Below are positions 46,683-58,128 of a DNA stretch of 64,000 bases, in pieces. The notes beneath the pieces were generated by a model. The model saw nothing but the letters and a program-made list of their open reading frames with translations, did not search any database and was not told the DNA's origin. How positions within the stretch are numbered: position 1 is the stretch's first letter; each line of letters opens with the position of its first letter. The stretch comes from Papaver somniferum (taxonomy: Eukaryota; Streptophyta; Magnoliopsida; Ranunculales; Papaveraceae): contig NW_020650526.1 in NCBI RefSeq assembly GCF_003573695.1, forward strand, positions 3,417,208 to 3,481,207, read 5' to 3'. Both the position numbers and the translations under genes were made by a program.

Positions 46683-47018
46683 TAGAGGTGCACAAAAACC
46701 AACCCAGTTAGCCGAGCCGGCCCGAACCCAACATAATCACGGGTTTTTAAACCGAAACCGACTTGGTATGCGACATACAAACATATATAGCATCAACAAC
46801 TAGGATTCACAGTAAATCAAAGGTTAGAACTTTTGGGGAATTTCGGTCCGATACATTCTTGGAATTGAGTAGAACCGATACCTTGACCAATGTTACACCG
46901 GTTCTTGAAATTAGAACCGTTACCTGTACCTCCTAAGTCGTCTCCGGTATGGTCTCAGTACGATTTTTTCGGTTCTGGTCCGGTTCCACAAGTACGGTCC
47001 GGTTCCTGTGCAGCTCTA
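46683..47018. mobile_element. Small TIR element (hAT-like MITE)
   Basis: Ends TAGAGGTGCACAAAAACC at 46683-46700 and the complement of TAGAGCTGCACAGGAACC at 47001-47018, three mismatches in 18. The interior is rich in CCGGTTC and AACCGA words. No target duplication is obvious, so the call rests on the ends. Confidence 0.55.
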
Positions 47019-47574
47019 GATATGCAGTTCTAAATTTAAGTACCCAATATAAATGGTTCAGTCTACGGTTTTGATGTGAAAACCATTGAACCGATCGGTT
47101 ATAAACTAAAAAAACCTAATCTCTCTTATCTTCTTCAGTTCTTCTCTCAGTTCTCTTCTTCGCTTTCTTGATTCTTATTTCACTCTCAAAGTCTCACTAG
47201 ATTCTCTTCATCTTCAGTATCTTATTTTCTGATTCAGTCCATCACCACTACAAAGAGAATTCTGATCGGTTAAAACCACAATCGAACCTGACTGATCCAA
47301 ATCTGTACGGTTAAAAACCGAACCGAAGATAAGTCGGTATAGGGATGGTTTTAATAATAAAAATCGACGGAATATCGTTTCGTTCGATGGTTTTAGCTGA
47401 ATCTCGAACCAGCCGACCCATGTGAAACCCTAGATTGACCGGTAGAAAAAAGATTTTTCATCTTACCGAAGATTCTCTATCAGTCAATAAAAGGAGGACA
47501 ATTTTTTATCTTAACTCGTAATCTAAGGAAAGCAACATTAACAGAGTACTGCAAATATATTGATCGATCGAAAA
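47019..47574. other. AACCGA-rich repeat remnant
   Basis: Continues the AACCGATC/GGTTAAAACC theme with a CT-rich middle (47120-47240). It looks like more eroded transposon sequence; no boundary found. Confidence 0.35.
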
Positions 47575-47799
47575 ACATTAAATCTATCTTTTGATCTAAT
47601 CTGTAATTTTGTGGGTAAATGCCGGAAACACTACTTACAAAATTAAAATTCGTGTATCTCCTATGAATTGAATCGGGGGATTTATTCTCGCATTAAGAAA
47701 GTTCCTCCACATTAATCTCAATTCTCAAACCCCAAGAGATTTTCTCAAGGACTGCATCAGGAGCCAAATCTTTTGACATTTTTTCCATTCCGAGACTAA

Positions 47800-48001
47800 T
47801 AGGGCGTTTGGATGCACATCGAGAAGTAGCTTTTTAACTTCTAGAAGTCAAAAAGCAAGAAGTCGGTTTGGGAGTGGAAATTCAGAACGACTTCTAGAAG
47901 CATCCGAAAAGTCGACTTTTTGCGAAGCAAAATATCCGGACTTCTGACTTCTATTTCTGGAAAAGCAGAATTCATAAGCAGAATTGTATCCAAACGCCCT
48001 A
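47800..48001. mobile_element. 202-bp MITE with perfect 14-bp TIRs
   Basis: TAGGGCGTTTGGAT at 47800-47813 and its exact complement at 47988-48001. Copy A of the duplicated segment shows the empty site (AGACTAAATTCAAG near 30932-30945), and comparison gives a TAA target duplication. That and the TIR suggest a PIF/Harbinger (Tourist-like) MITE. The interior has several AGAAGT palindromes. Confidence 0.8.
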
Positions 48002-48701
48002 TAAAATTTAAGAGAGCGAGAGTAGAAGTTAGATTTTGATTTGTCAAATAATATACCTTGAGTAGGGTTGAAGACGATTATCGTGTTGATTATGTTGTTT
48101 AATTAAAATCAAGAAGCTAAAATAAAGAGCACTTGAGGAGTGTGCACAAAAATGGACTTGGATTCGGTCGCTTATTAGCAACAACGGGGATGATGGTAAG
48201 GAAATTCCACAACTTATTCATCTCCCCCCTTTGAGCTGCAAACATCCCATATAGGAGTAAATATAATGGTTCTCGTCCAGACCAATTCTTAACAACTGAT
48301 TCGCAAAAATTATTATTATTTATTTTTTTTTGAAAATGACAACAATTAAAATTATCTAGCAGGAAACGCCAATGTAATACAAGAACAAGTTATTATTATT
48401 TTTTTGTTCTTTTTTACGGAGACAAACACAGAAAGGGAAAAGCAAAAACAGACACAGACGTAACAGGTTACAAAGACAAACCAGCCTCTAGTATAGATCG
48501 GAGGAAGAGGATAACTTAATTATAAACGTACGAAGAAGAAAGCCATGCATATTACCATAGGTAGGTAGCGGAGACAATCCTTAATTCCCCGTCGTCACAC
48601 CTTGTGATTTTCATCACAATTGCATAAGTATAGCTTGGCATACATACACGCAGTACTTGATGAGGCCTTAATTTTTGGTAATTAAGATAGATATTCGATT
48701 A

Positions 48702-49146
48702 CTAGTCGGCGCAGTCCCATAACTTCTCAATCTGAAACATGTTTAGATCAACAAGTAACATAGGGGGGACGTAAAAATTATCATCAAGCATGCTACATAA
48801 CATAGTCGGTACCTGGTTCATTATGGTAGGCGTACCCCAATTAATGAGCAACACCACCACCCAGCGAACAGATTAGCAAATTTTTTGTAAATGCGTTGGG
48901 ATTGGCTGTAACCCTCTGCAAAAGTAATGGAGCAGTATAACCGGCATCAGAGATTAAGGCTATATCAACAGGAATACCCGAAATCATTTGTGGTATTTGG
49001 TTACCGAGGTCATTGAAGAATATATCACTAACTTGAACATTTTGCGGGCGCCCATGAGACGTAGGAAAATTATTAGCTACAACAAGAAGAACAGAAAGGA
49101 CGATTAGAAATGAGAATGAAGAAGAAGAGGAAGACATATTAGCCAT
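48702..49146 (-). pseudogene. Frameshifted paralogue of the small secreted protein
   Basis: The frame from 49146 encodes 101 residues: a signal peptide nearly identical to that of 31364-31789, then NQIPQMISGIPVDIALI and TANPNAFTKNLLI, ending early at VAH followed by TAA. Relative to copy A there is a net 13-bp insertion near 48840-48870. The shifted frame is open to a TAG at 48702-48704 and keeps GTPTIMNQVP, both mature-protein cysteines and LLVDLN. The loss therefore looks recent, or reflects an assembly error. The TATA box is kept. Confidence 0.8.
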
Positions 49147-49212
49147 TGCTTATTGCTAATTGAGATTCTTAATTATGAAACTTGGTCTTCTCGTAAGTTT
49201 TGGGCTACATGA

Positions 49213-49220
49213 ATATATAG
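49213..49220 (-). promoter_or_regulatory. TATA box of the secreted-protein copy B
   Basis: On the minus strand CCCTATATATTC lies about 70 bp before the ATG at 49146, the same distance as in copy A. Confidence 0.5.
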
Positions 49221-49684
49221 GGCCGGTACATTTCGTTGGAGATATAAGACATTTAATGACACTAAAATGACACTACTGATTTTTGTTTGTATTAGTTAAT
49301 TAAGCTTAGCCTAATTTGATGGCCAGTCCAAAAGATCGATGTATATTGGTGGTTGATCAGCAGTCAAAATATCAAATTTAGCATTTAGGATAGCAATCAT
49401 TGGTAGCACGTACAATCATCATATCATTACAATGAATAAACTGGTAGTAAAGCAACAGATATCCCACCAAGTGCATGCATGCATTCAAAATTCAATTTCT
49501 AAGACTGAAGTATTCAAAGTCAGGAGCAACATACATGTAAGTACCAGTGACGGATCCAGATGGACTTAATTAATAAAAGCCAAATGTGATCTGTGCTAAC
49601 TAACACAGTAGCTTAGAATTTGAACGCGGTAATCAAAATCCCATAAAAATTCATTTGTTCTCAATCATGAAACGGCCAGGGATA

Positions 49685-49815
49685 TTTACTGTTTACTTAT
49701 TATCTTTCTTCATTGAAATCTAGTTTGATTCTGAAAAAGGCGAATGGTGAAGGAATTAAATGTTCTGTTTATGGTGAGTCTCACATTTGGTAAGTCTCTA
49801 TAGATCTTTATCTAA
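49685..49815. repeat. Short duplicated segment, copy 2
   Basis: Partner of 43205-43345, lying just beyond the right end of duplicated segment B. Confidence 0.7.
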
Positions 49816-50582
49816 GTCATGGGCGAAAAACGTTAATGGTACGTTCATCCAGTTTTCCTATTCTTCGACATCCGTTCCGTCGATTTTGAACAACTTATGG
49901 TCTTCAACACGTTTTCTTAATCTTTTGCTGATCTCACCTATTATATGGCAATTAATTTTCCTGAATACAAGGAAAAAAAATAATCTTTCTCCAACCCATC
50001 TATTTTTTGAACTTCTTCGTTGCCTCGTTGTCTTCTTATTTTCAGATTTTATCTGGTTTGATAGTATCAGAAAATATATTAAAACTCCATTTTTCTGGCG
50101 TTAGTTGATACATTCACAACGCCATACTTCTTATCCGAACTCCAATTAAGTAGCAGTGATCAATCCAACACCATCGGCTATTTAGATTGCAACCACATGA
50201 GCAATTCCATCACCGTCATCACAAAGAAAAATTTCCTCCTGTTGTATGACAATCATATTATTTTTTGATATTCGTGTAAATTCTGTTTGTGGAAACATTC
50301 AAAGATACTGTCTTGACTTATGAATGAGGCTATCATTCAAAAAAACAAAAAAATACAGTATGATAAAGGAACCACCGATTGCCTTAATACCTTAAATTTA
50401 TAAGCCTCATGAAACTAGATTATTTTCCCCTTGTTAATGTGATATATATGATAATTTCGAAAGCCTGATCGATAATCCAAAGGTATCACCCTTTTAAGAA
50501 ATTTGCTTTTGAAGTTAACGGAGAAATAGAGAAGGGGAAGGAAAAGTGAGAAGAAGGAAAAACCGTGCAAACGATAGAAATC
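49816..50582. other. Intergenic stretch without a supported gene
   Basis: Short reading frames only; no domain recognised. Confidence 0.4.
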
Positions 50583-51090
50583 TGTTGAGATTATTAGTCC
50601 CACATTGTTGGGAAATCTAAGATCCTGCGGCTTATAATTTCTTAGGGCCTCTCCACTCATTGCCAATTGGTTTTGAGTTGAATGCCCGTATTTTAACATG
50701 GTATCAGAGCAGGTTATTTGCGACGAGTCATTGACCGCGCCTATACTTCGCGTCATCCGATTTTATTGTCCACGTGTTAGACCCAACGAGGCTACACGTG
50801 NNNNNNNNNNNNNNNNNNNNNNNNNNNNNNNNNNNNNNNNNNNNNNNNNNNNNNNNNNNNNNNNNNNNNNNNNNNNNNNNNNNNNNNNNNNNNNNNNNNN
50901 NNNNNNNNNNNNNNNNNNNNNNNNNNNNNNNNNNNNNNNNNNNNNNNNNNNNNNNNNNNNNNNNNNNNNNNNNNNNNNNNGATTATTAGTCCCACATTGT
51001 TGGTCAATCTAAGATCCTGCGGCTTATAATCCCTTAGGGCCTCTCCACTCATTGCCAATTGGTTTTGAGTTGGATGCCCGTATTCTAACA
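50583..51090 (+). mobile_element. TRIM (miniature LTR retrotransposon), interior partly unsequenced
   Basis: A 116-bp LTR (50583-50698, TGTTGAGATTATTAGTCCCA to TTTTAACA) is followed at once by the primer-binding site TGGTATCAGAGC (50699-50710). A second LTR copy is visible from 50981 to 51090 (ends TATTCTAACA). The total length of about 0.5 kb and lack of coding space fit a TRIM. The N gap 50801-50980 hides the start of the second LTR. No target duplication is obvious. Confidence 0.8.
50801..50980. other. Assembly gap (180 N)
   Basis: Run of N inside the TRIM; the length may be nominal. Confidence 0.99.
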
Positions 51091-51457
51091 AGATTTGGTA
51101 TACTCTTAATTTAGATTTGGAAAAATAAATTTATTAAAAAAAATGCTGATTAGGATGGATAGATATCCTCTTGGCGGACCTCTGAAACAAGAGGATGTGT
51201 GTATAAAAACATGCCATGTCATCTACATATTAGTTAAAGAGGTTAGGGTTGGACATATTTTTTAGGAAACATGGAAATTGATCCTACGTGGATGAAGAGT
51301 TTTTTTTCCTCACACACATTCCATTGGAGAAGCTCTAACGAAATCAAAGATTACAACTGCATTAATACGGAGACCAGAAACCAGAGGTGGTATTTGGGCA
51401 AGAAAGATATTTAAGGTTGAACCAATTGAAATTAGAAACCTTGAAAAAGAAAAACCG

Positions 51458-52052
51458 TGTCAGAGTATGAACCTCAATCCCTAGGCGCTAGTAAAAGAGT
51501 ATGATCATCAAGAAGGTTAGCCATAAGGCTGTTGAAAAGGCTAACGCCTTGCCCAAACAACTAGGGGACTTAATATAGATACCCGAAAAGATATTAAGGG
51601 ATGACTACAACACGAGCACTGTACAAAGAGGTGGATACGTATAGGGAGAACTGGTAGTTGTTGGAGTAATCCTCCCCAAGGAGAATAGGAAAAGGAGTAG
51701 TAAGAGGAGTCCTCCCTAAGGAGGATGGGGGATAACTCCCCTTAACCTTGAAAGAAGGGGAAATAGCAAGGCGCCTTTAGTGGAATACACGTGCAGGCAT
51801 TAAAGAAGAAAGAAGTCTCTAGAAGAAGAAAGGAAGGACACATGTACGGTTACCAGAAAATGGGGTTACCCAAAGAAGATAGGAAAAGACACACAATTAA
51901 TATCCCATTTTTAGGAAATGTCTATAAAAGGGGATTTCCTCTCCACAGGAAATCTCAGTGGGTATCATTGGGGAAATCTGTGTATTACTTTCTGGACTAG
52001 TTTCTCTCTCATCTTACTCTATCTGTACCTTGTACTTTCAGTACCGTGTACA
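51458..52052 (+). repeat. Probable 5' LTR of element 3
   Basis: The right end is firm: GTACCGTGTACA at 52041-52052 just before the primer-binding site. The start at TGTCAGAG (51458) is a guess from the TG rule because no partner LTR is in the window. It contains a TATA box at 51923-51931 and the GTACTTTCAGTACCGTGTAC end. Confidence 0.45.
51923..51931 (+). promoter_or_regulatory. TATA box in the 5' LTR of element 3
   Basis: TATAAAAGG about 120 bp before the LTR end, the expected place for the LTR promoter. Confidence 0.6.
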
Positions 52053-52055
52053 TTT

Positions 52056-52072
52056 TGGCGACCACAATGGGA
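52056..52072 (+). other. Primer-binding site of element 3
   Basis: TGGCGACCACAATGGGA, four bases after the LTR. The TGGCG start resembles primer-binding sites of Tat elements; the tRNA is not assigned. Confidence 0.6.
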
Positions 52073-52106
52073 GACTAGGTCACAGAATTAGCGCACAGTT
52101 CACCAC

Positions 52107-54332
52107 ATGGACGCTGAAGGATCTGGATGCGTCGACCAACCACGCGTCTACGTACCCCTAACTGAGGTCGAACAGATGCTCTTTGACATCGAGGAGAACG
52201 ATCGTCAGCTCCAGACACTCCTAGCAAGGTTAGCCGCTATCGATCCACCTCAAGTAGATAACCGCGTTGGAGGTTCAAACTCCCCTCCGCGGAACCAGAG
52301 GAGAAGCTTCGACCCAGCACATTTCTTACGAACGCCACAAGGAGGGTCCCGAGCTAACCAGTCGGCGGTTCACCAACCGATGACAGAAGAGCAAGCGCGG
52401 ATGGCTCTAAACGATGGGAAATTCACCAAGATACTTGAAGAAAAGTATGGACTGGAGACCCAAGCCAGCGCCTACTCAATCGCGTCACCCATCCCGTCAG
52501 AAATCTTGGCTAGACCTATGCCTGCAAAGTACAAGACGCCAAAGTTCAAGTTATTCGAGGGAAGTGGGAACGCGACTGAACACATGCATCGCTTCACTAT
52601 GGATCTCAATGAGTATTCCCAAGACGAAAATATATGCATGAGGGAGTTCGGGAAGACTCTGACAGGAGATGCTTTCACTTGGTATATATCTCTAAAGCCA
52701 AACAGCATACGCTCATGGGATGAGATGCGCCAGGCATTCATGCGAAATTTCTATTCTAAACCAGTGCAGATTTCTGTCTCAGAATTGGGTAACTTTCATC
52801 GACAAAGCGGAGAGAAGCTCAAACCCTTCGCTGTATGATTCAAGAGCGAAGCGCTCATATGTAGAACCGAAATACCTGAGGAAGACCTGGTGGGCATCTG
52901 CATATCTGTTCTCGACCCCAAGACACGGAGGATGTTCGAAAATCCGCAGATAACTATGTTCGAGGATTTATAAGAAGTCTTCGCCAGGGCGGATGCATCT
53001 AATGATGAAATCGACGCCGGAGAGAAAGCTTGGTCCCATTCCGTAGCCTACGCGAAAGAGGAGAGCTCGGGGTTTCCAAGGAAAAGGGGGACCATAGGAG
53101 ATGATAACCGTCGCGGGAAGAGAAGAGCGGAGCAAGAGGCGCCAGATTTCCCCTGCTCATATAAACAAGCAGTGGGACTGCTGAAAGAATGGGCGAAGAA
53201 TGGTGATATCACTTTACCAGAACCGCGCAGAGTACCGACAGAGGAGGATAAGCGGAATCCTCAGTATTTCCTTTTTCATAGAAGAGTCGACCACCCTACC
53301 AGGGATTGCCAGACGCTTAAGTGGGCTATTTACAACAAGCAGCGCTCTGGGGAAGTGGAGGTCGATGGCAATAACCGCATCCAGAATGACCCTTTACCAA
53401 ACAATAACGTCGTCGCATTCAGCCACATCCCTATGGAGGAGGAAGTATACGCAGCAGCGGCGGCCGATCACCCTGAGGAAATATATGTGGCAACATCTTC
53501 TGAAACCGAGCGAATCGCGGAAGCAGTATCTCAAAAACCTTTGTTCTCCAGCTTCTTCGAGGCGTTAGGTTTTGATGCCAGTCAGAGGCATCTCTCATCA
53601 ATTTTCCTGACCAAGATTGCTGCCAGGGAAGACGTGAGCGCGTACTTGGATAAGAGGTATCCCCTACCCATTGATGTCATAACGTTTTCTGAAGAAGATA
53701 AAGCTATCAACAACGACCATACACGCCCATTATACCTTACTGTCAAAATCAAGAAAGAAACATTTAAAAGAGTTTTCATCGATACGGGAGCGTCCCTCAA
53801 TTTAATCCCGCCGCATACTCTCAAGAACATGGGAGTGAAAGAGTCGGAGATCAGAAAGTTTCAAAATAGGATACAAGGATTTGGAGGATTAAGCCAGCAC
53901 ACCATCGGCACCATCAACTTGGAGGTCAAGGTAGGCTCTATAAGAGCGGTGGAACCATTTCATGTCATGGACGTAAACACGGCGTACCATGTCTTACTAG
54001 GGAGGCCATGGCTCCACAGGAACGGGGTGGTATCATCTACTTACCACCAGTGCATTAAATTCATCCTTAAAGGGAAGCAGAAGAGAGTACGAGGCACTGA
54101 AAATCCCTTCTCAGCTGATGAGGCCTGCTATGCGGAAGCGGCTTTCTATGACGCAGTAAGCGAACCTAGCGAGGTGACGACCCAGATCTATGCCACTCCT
54201 ATCCCATATTGGTCGACAACGTATCAAGGAAAACCGTCAGGGGTCGGGCGGAAGAAAGACTATGTGGAAGAAGACAAGAGACGCTTTCGCAAGGTGTTTC
54301 AGGCGGATGGACGCCAAGTCTACCAATTATAG
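52107..54332 (+). pseudogene. gag and protease of element 3
   Basis: One frame from the ATG at 52107 to a TAG at 54330-54332, with two internal stops (TGA 52836-52838, TAA 52971-52973). Gag (to about 53200) has KFKLFEGSGNATEHMHRF, GDAFTWYISLKPNSIRSWDE and FMRNFYSKP, a Retrotrans_gag pattern. A zinc-knuckle remnant (YFLFHRRVDHPTRDC, first cysteine lost) is near 53265-53310. Protease motifs are VFIDTGASLNLIP (about 53775) and LLGRPWLHRNGVVSSTYHQC (about 53990-54050). The two internal stops and the changed knuckle make it non-functional. Confidence 0.85.
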
Positions 54333-54368
54333 CAATCAGCCGGGGAGGTTTCGACGGAAGAGGTCAGC

Positions 54369-56320
54369 ATGGCGGAAGCAGTGAAGACCTTCCAAGTCGA
54401 CGACGCTCCCCAGTTTTGGGAAAGGATGGCGCAAATTTCGCCGCCCAAACACGATGAAGCGACGAAGAAAGTAAACCTGGGCACTGAGACTGAGCCAAAG
54501 CTGATAGAAATAGGCGCGTCCTTGTCTGAAGAAGAGAGAAGAAAGCAGAGAAGAAAGCTAGAAGCCCTGCTAAGGGAATATGAAAATGTGTTTGCCTGGT
54601 CAAACGAGGACATGCCAGGTTTAAATCCAAATTGGTCTGTCATGAGCTAAAAGTGAACCCTAGCAGTAAACCAGTGAAGCATCCCAGGCGCCAATTCCAC
54701 CACAAGACAGAAGCTCAGATAAAAGAAGAGGTGAAGAGGCTGTTGGACGCCGGGTACATAAAACCAATACATTATCCCACGTGGCTGTCAAACATAGTGC
54801 CAGTAGAAAAAAAGAATGGGAAGATCCGGTGCTGTGTGGATTTCCGCGACTTAAATCGAGCCTGCCCTAAGGACGAGTTCCCGCTTCCGAACATAGACAT
54901 GACAGTGGACACGACCTGTGATAATGAGATGTTTGCGTTCACGGACGGGCATAGCGGTTATAACAAGGACAAGATGAGCGAGAATAATGCCACCAAGACA
55001 ACATTCTCAACACCAGTAGGGAATTTTCATTATGTTGTCATGCCCTTTGGACTGAAGAATGCTGGAGCGACATATCAGCGCGCCATGACCTTGATCTTCC
55101 ATGATATGAACCACGAAATCGTGGAAATATATGTGGATGATATCTTCGTCAAGACTAAGAAGCGTGAGAATTATGTCCGAGACCAAAGGCGAGTCTTCCA
55201 GCGCTGTCCAGACTTTAACCTAAAAATGAATCACACCAAGTGTGTGTTCGGCGTCACAGCTGGAAAGTTCCTGGGGTACAAAGTCACGAGAAAAGGGATT
55301 GAAATAGATCCCGCTAAAGCAGAGGATATAGTCTCTATGCCACCACCCAAAGACATGGCGGAGCTCCAAAAATTGATCGGGAAGATCTCGTATGTTAGGC
55401 GCTTCATTCCGGGCTTAGCGCAGACCCCGACCCATTTCTTCCCGATGCTTAGAAAAGATGGAACATTCGCATGGCGGGCTGAAAAGCAAGAGGTGTTCGA
55501 AACAATAAAGAAATGGCTCACTCACCCTCAAGTTTTACGACTACCGGTAAAAGGCGAACCATTATACTTATATCTAGCAAACACGGACACCGCCATAGGT
55601 GTGTTACTGGCTCAAGACATGGGAGTGGAAAACCTAGTCCCCATCTACTACCTTAGAAAAGTTTTAAAAGACGCTGAACTGAGATATACCCCTGTGGAAA
55701 ATGCATGCCTCCCATTGCTCCTAGCAGCGCAGAAACTTCGGCACTATCTACTCAAACACAAGAATTATGTGGTAGCAGCCGCCAATCCAATTATATACTT
55801 AACTACATGTCCTATTCAGTCAGGAAGGATGGCCAGGTGGTATATGCAGCTGATCGAATTTGACTTCACACCCATGCGACCGCAAGGGGTTCGCGGACAA
55901 GCCATCGCAGATCTATTGGCTGCCTTCCCAAGTGCCAGCGCCTATGAAGCAGATGACGAGCTCCCTGGGGAGGTGGCCCTTCTGGAAGTAGCGCCGGGGG
56001 AAGTATGGAAAATGTCATTCGACGGGTCATCCTACGGAAGCCATGGAGGAGCTGGGATTGTCTTTGAATCACCCCAAGGAGAACTAATGCCATACGCGTA
56101 CAAAATCGATTACCCCTATACTAACAACGCGGGCGAGTATGAAAGCTTCCTCATTGGGATGCAAATGGCGCTGGAAATGAAAATAACGCATCTAGAAGTC
56201 ATGGGAGACTCCAGGCTCCTAGTAAACCAAATGGAAGGGAAATTCAATGTCAAGGAACCAACTTTGGCTGTATACAGGGATAAGGCGCAACGGATGATGA
56301 AGCGCTTTGGATGTATTTAA
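54369..56320 (+). pseudogene. Reverse transcriptase and dual RNase H of element 3
   Basis: 54369-54650 continues the gag-protease frame (FAWSNEDMPGLNPN). A frameshift near 54630 leads into a 562-codon frame, starting CHELKVNPSSKPVKHPRR. RT motifs: IVPVEKKNGKIRCCVDFRDL, FPLPNIDMTVDT, VMPFGLKNAGATYQRAM and YVDDIFVKTK with an intact catalytic YVDD. The first RNase H (55560-55760) is degenerate. The second begins at about 56010 with FDGSSYGSHGGAGIVF and has NNAGEYESFLIGMQMALEM and MGDSRLLVNQMEGKF, which supply the D-E-D metal ligands. This archaeal-type RNase H marks the Tat lineage. Confidence 0.9.
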
Positions 56321-58073
56321 ATCCAACATACGGGGCGACTAACTAATAAACATCCAGACGCGTTGGAAACACTAGCATCAAAATTACAAATGCTCGGGGG
56401 TAACGAGAAAACAATTACAATTATCAGGAAGACCTCCCCTTCAACCTTGGAGGAAGACTCGACCATGGAGGAGCTTGACTGACGACAAGTGTTCATAACA
56501 GATCTCTCCCGACCACCAGTAGAAAGACAATTTCCTTGGAAAACGTTAAAAGCTTATACCATCCTAGAGGGAAGCTTATATTATGTTACTGCCGGGGGAG
56601 CGTTGTGCAAATGCCTTGGTCCCTCGGAGGGAAACGAGAAGCTGGACGAGATCCATCAACGCGTATGCGGCCATGCTGCCTCTATAGCTATGCATAGAAG
56701 GATCCAACGCGAAGGATTTTTCTGGCCTGACATGGTGGCACAAGCTAAAAAGGTCCATGACGAGTGCATTATTTTCCAAGGCTCACCTCAAGAAGCTGAA
56801 GTCTGCGTCGTAGAAGAGGATGAAGAAGATTTGAGAGAGTCGTATATCGCTTAACTTACCAATCGAACCTTTCCAGATGACAAGAAGGTGGCGCTCATAT
56901 TAATCAAAAAATCGGGAAGGTATTTCGTCATCCATGGGAAACTATTTAGAAGGAGTTTCGGACACAAAACACTGACTTGCTTAAGCGAGGGTGAATCCCT
57001 TCGGGTAATGGAGTTGACTCATGATCCAGAGCATCAAGGCAAAGCGAGACTCTTTTCGCAAATCTATGGCGCCGGATACTACTGGCCTACAATGGAGAGC
57101 GATGCGGCTGAATATGTGCAGAAATGTGAACAATGCCAGATACATGGGAACTTGATTCACGCCCCCCATACCATGCTGCATAGTATTGCCACACCATGGC
57201 CCTTCCACACATGGGGTTTAGATATCATTGGACCGATCACGCCGAAATCCTCTAAGCAACATGAATACATCGTGACATCGACATAATGTTTTACCAAATG
57301 GGTGGAGGCAATCCCTCTGAAGAATACAACTGGAGATACCATTCTGTGTTCATTAAAGAGCATATCATCACGCGCTTCGGGATCCCAATGTGCCTCGTCT
57401 CCGATAACGACTCTCCCTTTGTTAACAAAGACGTCAAAAAAACTGACAGAGGCTTTTCACATGAAACATAGGGTGTCTACGCCGTATTATCCCAAGGGGA
57501 ACGGGCAAGCAGAAGCACGTAACAAAACACTTCTATGCATCCTTAATAGGAGTCTATATGATAATAAGAGGCTCTGTCACGAGGAACTACCAATGGCGCT
57601 ATGGCATACCGGACCGCTAAAAGATCCTACACAGGGGCGACTCCCTACAGTCTAGTCTATGGATAGGATGCAATCTTACTTGCAGATATCGTCATCGCTT
57701 CAGCCAGAGTCATAACAGCTAGCGGCTTGCAAGCAGAGGATGATAAAAGACTCCAAGTCCTCGATACCCTTGAGGAGAAGAGAGACATAGCAAAGGTCCA
57801 TGCACAGAAGTATCGGGAGCGCATGGCTCGATCCTACAATAAGAAAGTTAAGCCAAGAAAATTTGAAGTAGGGACTTGGTACTAGCCATATCTCCACATG
57901 TGCCACGCAATGACAGCGACGTGAAATTCGCTCCTAACCGGGAAGGGCCCTTTCGAGTCATAGAAGCCATGGAAAGCGGGTATTACAAGATAGAGCACGC
58001 CGACGGTACTCTAATCAAAGGAAAGCTCAACGATAATATCAATGCGAAATGGCTGAAAACCTTTTATATGTAA
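56321..58073 (+). pseudogene. Integrase of element 3, with two H2C2 zinc modules
   Basis: Same frame as RT after stops at 56318-56320 and about 56480. A first H2C2-like module (56640-56790) reads IHQRVCGHAASIAMHRR, GFFWPDMVAQAK and CIIFQ. A second complete one (57010-57150) reads THDPEHQGKARLFSQIYGAG, YYWPTMESDAAEYV and CEQCQIHGN. The core follows: WGLDIIGPITPKSS, VSDNDSPFVNK and YYPKGNGQAEARNKTL carry the three acidic residues, in alternating frames because of two shifts at 57345-57440. The C-terminal GPY/F region (REGPFRVIEAMESGYYKIEH, 57939-57998) ends KWLKTFYM at 58073. Integrase joins element DNA to the host chromosome; this copy is broken. Confidence 0.85.
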
Positions 58074-58128
58074 GGATCATATAATATGAATAAAATGCCC
58101 TTTCGACTAAACGATTCATTTGTGCGCT

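Larger units (their letters stand above)
47575..49620. repeat. Duplicated segment, copy B
   Basis: Direct copy of 30780-32300, longer because of the element at 47800-48001 and other indels. Ends at CCAGTGACGGATCC (49543-49557) followed by GCCAAATGTGATCTGTG. Confidence 0.8.

Noticed and set aside
54320..54643. Minus-strand frames opposite the Tat gag-pol junction
   Set aside because: Shadows of the plus-strand coding region; no independent support.
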